From: an uncultured Eubacteriales bacterium
GTDB taxonomy: Bacteria; Bacillota; Clostridia; Oscillospirales; Oscillospiraceae
Direction: 5' to 3'
Length of the DNA: 6,388 nucleotides
NCBI GenBank assembly: GCA_900321335.1
Contig: ONVR01000263.1
Coordinates: forward strand, 1-6,388
Made by a program: the position numbers and the translations under genes. Below are positions 5,257 to 6,388 of this stretch, piece after piece (position 1 is the first letter of the stretch; every line of letters begins with the position of its first letter). Under the pieces are notes generated by a model. It made no database searches. It worked only from the letters and a program-made list of their open reading frames with translations, and was not told where the DNA came from.

Positions 5257-5286
5257 TTGCAAAAGAGCGGGCACGTATGCTATAAT
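5257..5286 (+). promoter_or_regulatory. smpB promoter
   Basis: TATAAT (5281-5286) is a perfect -10 and is preceded by TGC, an extended -10. TTGCAA (5257-5262) is a fair -35 at 18 bp. A start near 5293 gives a short leader of about 30 nt ending in a strong RBS. Confidence 0.78.
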
Positions 5287-5324
5287 ATATCAGTTATCAC
5301 TGCGGGCGAGAGGAGGGAGTTTCC

Positions 5325-5798
5325 ATGGCGCCGTCCCAGGGGATCAAGCAGATCGCGGTAAACCGCAAGGCACACCACGACTATTTTATACTGGAGAAGC
5401 TGGAGGCGGGCATCGAGCTGTTCGGCACCGAGGTCAAGTCGATCCGGGCCGGAGGCGTGAATCTGAAGGACTCCTACTGCTCCGTGAAAAACGGAGAACT
5501 CATCGTCTACGGGCTCCATATCAGCCCCTATGAGAAGGGCAACATCTTCAACCGGGACCCCATGCGGCCAAAAAAACTGCTGCTGCACAAACGGGAGATC
5601 ATGCGCCTGCTGGGAAAGGTCAAGCAGGAGGGCCTGACTATCGTACCCCTGCAGATGTACCTGAAGGGATCTCTGGTGAAGGTGGAGATCGGCCTTGCCA
5701 AGGGCAAAAAGCTCTACGACAAGCGGGACGACATGGCCCGCCGGGACGCAGGGCGTGAGATGGAGCGCACCTTGAAGGACAAAAATTTCAGAACGTAG
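5325..5798 (+). CDS. smpB: SsrA-binding protein SmpB
   Basis: SmpB binds tmRNA and brings it to stalled ribosomes, so trans-translation can release them and tag the incomplete protein for degradation. The 157-residue product shows the family landmarks: AVNRKAHHDYFILEKLEAGI near 11-30, LFGTEVKSIRAGGVNLKDSY near 32-51, then GLHISPYEKGNIFNRDP, then PLQMYLKGSLVKVEIGLAKG. The basic C-terminal tail (KKLYDKRDDMARRDAGREME) inserts into the empty mRNA channel in known structures. AGGAGGG (5311-5317) lies 7 nt before ATG 5325. It has its own promoter behind the rplT terminator. The tmRNA gene, often near smpB, is not in the window; a cyclophilin gene follows after 22 nt and is probably cotranscribed. 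Confidence 0.98.
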   Translation: MAPSQGIKQIAVNRKAHHDYFILEKLEAGIELFGTEVKSIRAGGVNLKDSYCSVKNGELIVYGLHISPYEKGNIFNRDPMRPKKLLLHKREIMRLLGKVKQEGLTIVPLQMYLKGSLVKVEIGLAKGKKLYDKRDDMARRDAGREMERTLKDKNFRT

Positions 5799-5820
5799 AT
5801 ACGAAAGGAACGTGAGCGCA

Positions 5821-6339
5821 ATGGCAAATCCCATCGTGACCATCACCATGGAAAACGGCGGCGTCATGAAGGCGGAGCTTTACCCCGACGTGGCCCCCAA
5901 CACCGTAAACAACTTTATCTCCCTCGTGAAGAAGGGCTTTTATGACGGCCTGATCTTCCACCGGGTCATCGCCGGCTTTATGATCCAGGGGGGCGACCCC
6001 CAGGGAATCGGCGTGGGCGGCCCCGGCTACAGCATCAAGGGCGAGTTTAACGCCAACGGCTTCCGCAATGAGCTCAAGCACACCAAAGGCGTTCTCTCTA
6101 TGGCCAGAGCCATGATGCCCGACTCCGCCGGCAGCCAGTTCTTCATCATGCACGAGGACGCGCCCCATCTGGACGGCCAGTATGCCGCCTTTGGCTGTGT
6201 CACCGAGGGACTGGACGTGGTGGACGCCATTGCTTCCGTGGCTACGGATTACAATGACCGGCCCCGGGAGGATCAGCGGATCCGGACCATGACCGTGGAG
6301 ACCTTCGGCGTGGAGTATCCCGAGCCGGAGAAAGCCTGA
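5821..6339 (+). CDS. Cyclophilin-type peptidyl-prolyl cis-trans isomerase
   Basis: This 172-residue cytosolic enzyme speeds cis-trans isomerisation of Xaa-Pro bonds during folding; no signal peptide is present. Active-site features are visible: FHRVI (R48), GFMIQGGDP (F53, Q56), then GSQFFIMHEDAPHLDGQYAA (Q106, F108, L118) and the VTEGLDVVDAI helix. The segment HLDGQYAAFG lacks the Trp of human cyclophilin A that contacts cyclosporin, as in many bacterial members. The start is ATG 5821: AAAGGAA (5804-5810) lies 10 nt upstream, while the in-frame GTG 5812 is only 1 nt from that RBS. It lies 22 nt after smpB with no terminator between, so the two probably share the smpB promoter. Bases 6340-6388 after it hold no recognisable gene or terminator. 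Confidence 0.95.
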   Translation: MANPIVTITMENGGVMKAELYPDVAPNTVNNFISLVKKGFYDGLIFHRVIAGFMIQGGDPQGIGVGGPGYSIKGEFNANGFRNELKHTKGVLSMARAMMPDSAGSQFFIMHEDAPHLDGQYAAFGCVTEGLDVVDAIASVATDYNDRPREDQRIRTMTVETFGVEYPEPEKA

Positions 6340-6388
6340 GTCACAAAAACAGGTACCCTCAAGAAAGCCGGAATGGAAGCCCAGCGAA

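Noticed and set aside
6340..6388. Possible start of another gene or a terminator at the right edge
   Set aside because: 49 bases with no hairpin plus T-run and no RBS-start pair; too short to judge.

Overview
The window reads as chromosomal DNA of a moderately GC-rich Firmicute, most likely a gut-type Clostridia of the Oscillospiraceae group (Flavonifractor/Lawsonibacter-like). This rests on the infC-rpmI-rplT order, strong AGGAGG-type ribosome binding sites, sigma-A-type promoters, U-tract terminators, a CsoR repressor and a CmpB-type membrane protein. The taxon is an inference from gene content, not a measured match.

Minus-strand half (1-3774), read from right to left. A CmpB-like four-helix membrane protein (3349-3774) overlaps a conserved protein of unknown function (2967-3389). 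Next comes a tandem OB-fold SSB-like protein that starts at TTG (2311-2904). Then comes csoR (1912-2220), with a CsoR-type operator filling the spacer of its own promoter and a strong terminator behind it. A metallo-beta-lactamase-fold hydrolase (832-1725) has its own promoter and terminator. The last gene is the N-terminal third or so of an AMP-binding acyl-CoA synthetase, which runs off the left edge (1-599). The last three are probably separate transcription units; the first three probably form one cluster.

Plus-strand half (3870-6339). A promoter with exact consensus boxes (TTGACA, 17 bp, TATAAT) starts the translation operon infC-rpmI-rplT (IF3, bL35, bL20). A leader of about 150 nt carries an intrinsic attenuator hairpin, as expected for L20-type autoregulation in Firmicutes. 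The best-placed infC start codon is AUC, not AUG. After a strong terminator, a second promoter drives smpB (trans-translation) followed closely by a cytosolic cyclophilin. These are translation and protein-quality-control housekeeping genes.

No mobile element, CRISPR array, tRNA, rRNA or origin was seen. The most interesting signals are regulatory: the infC leader and its AUC start, and the operator embedded in the csoR promoter. The least understood genes are the SSB-like protein and the unknown gene beside cmpB. I found no clear new defence or biosynthetic system.
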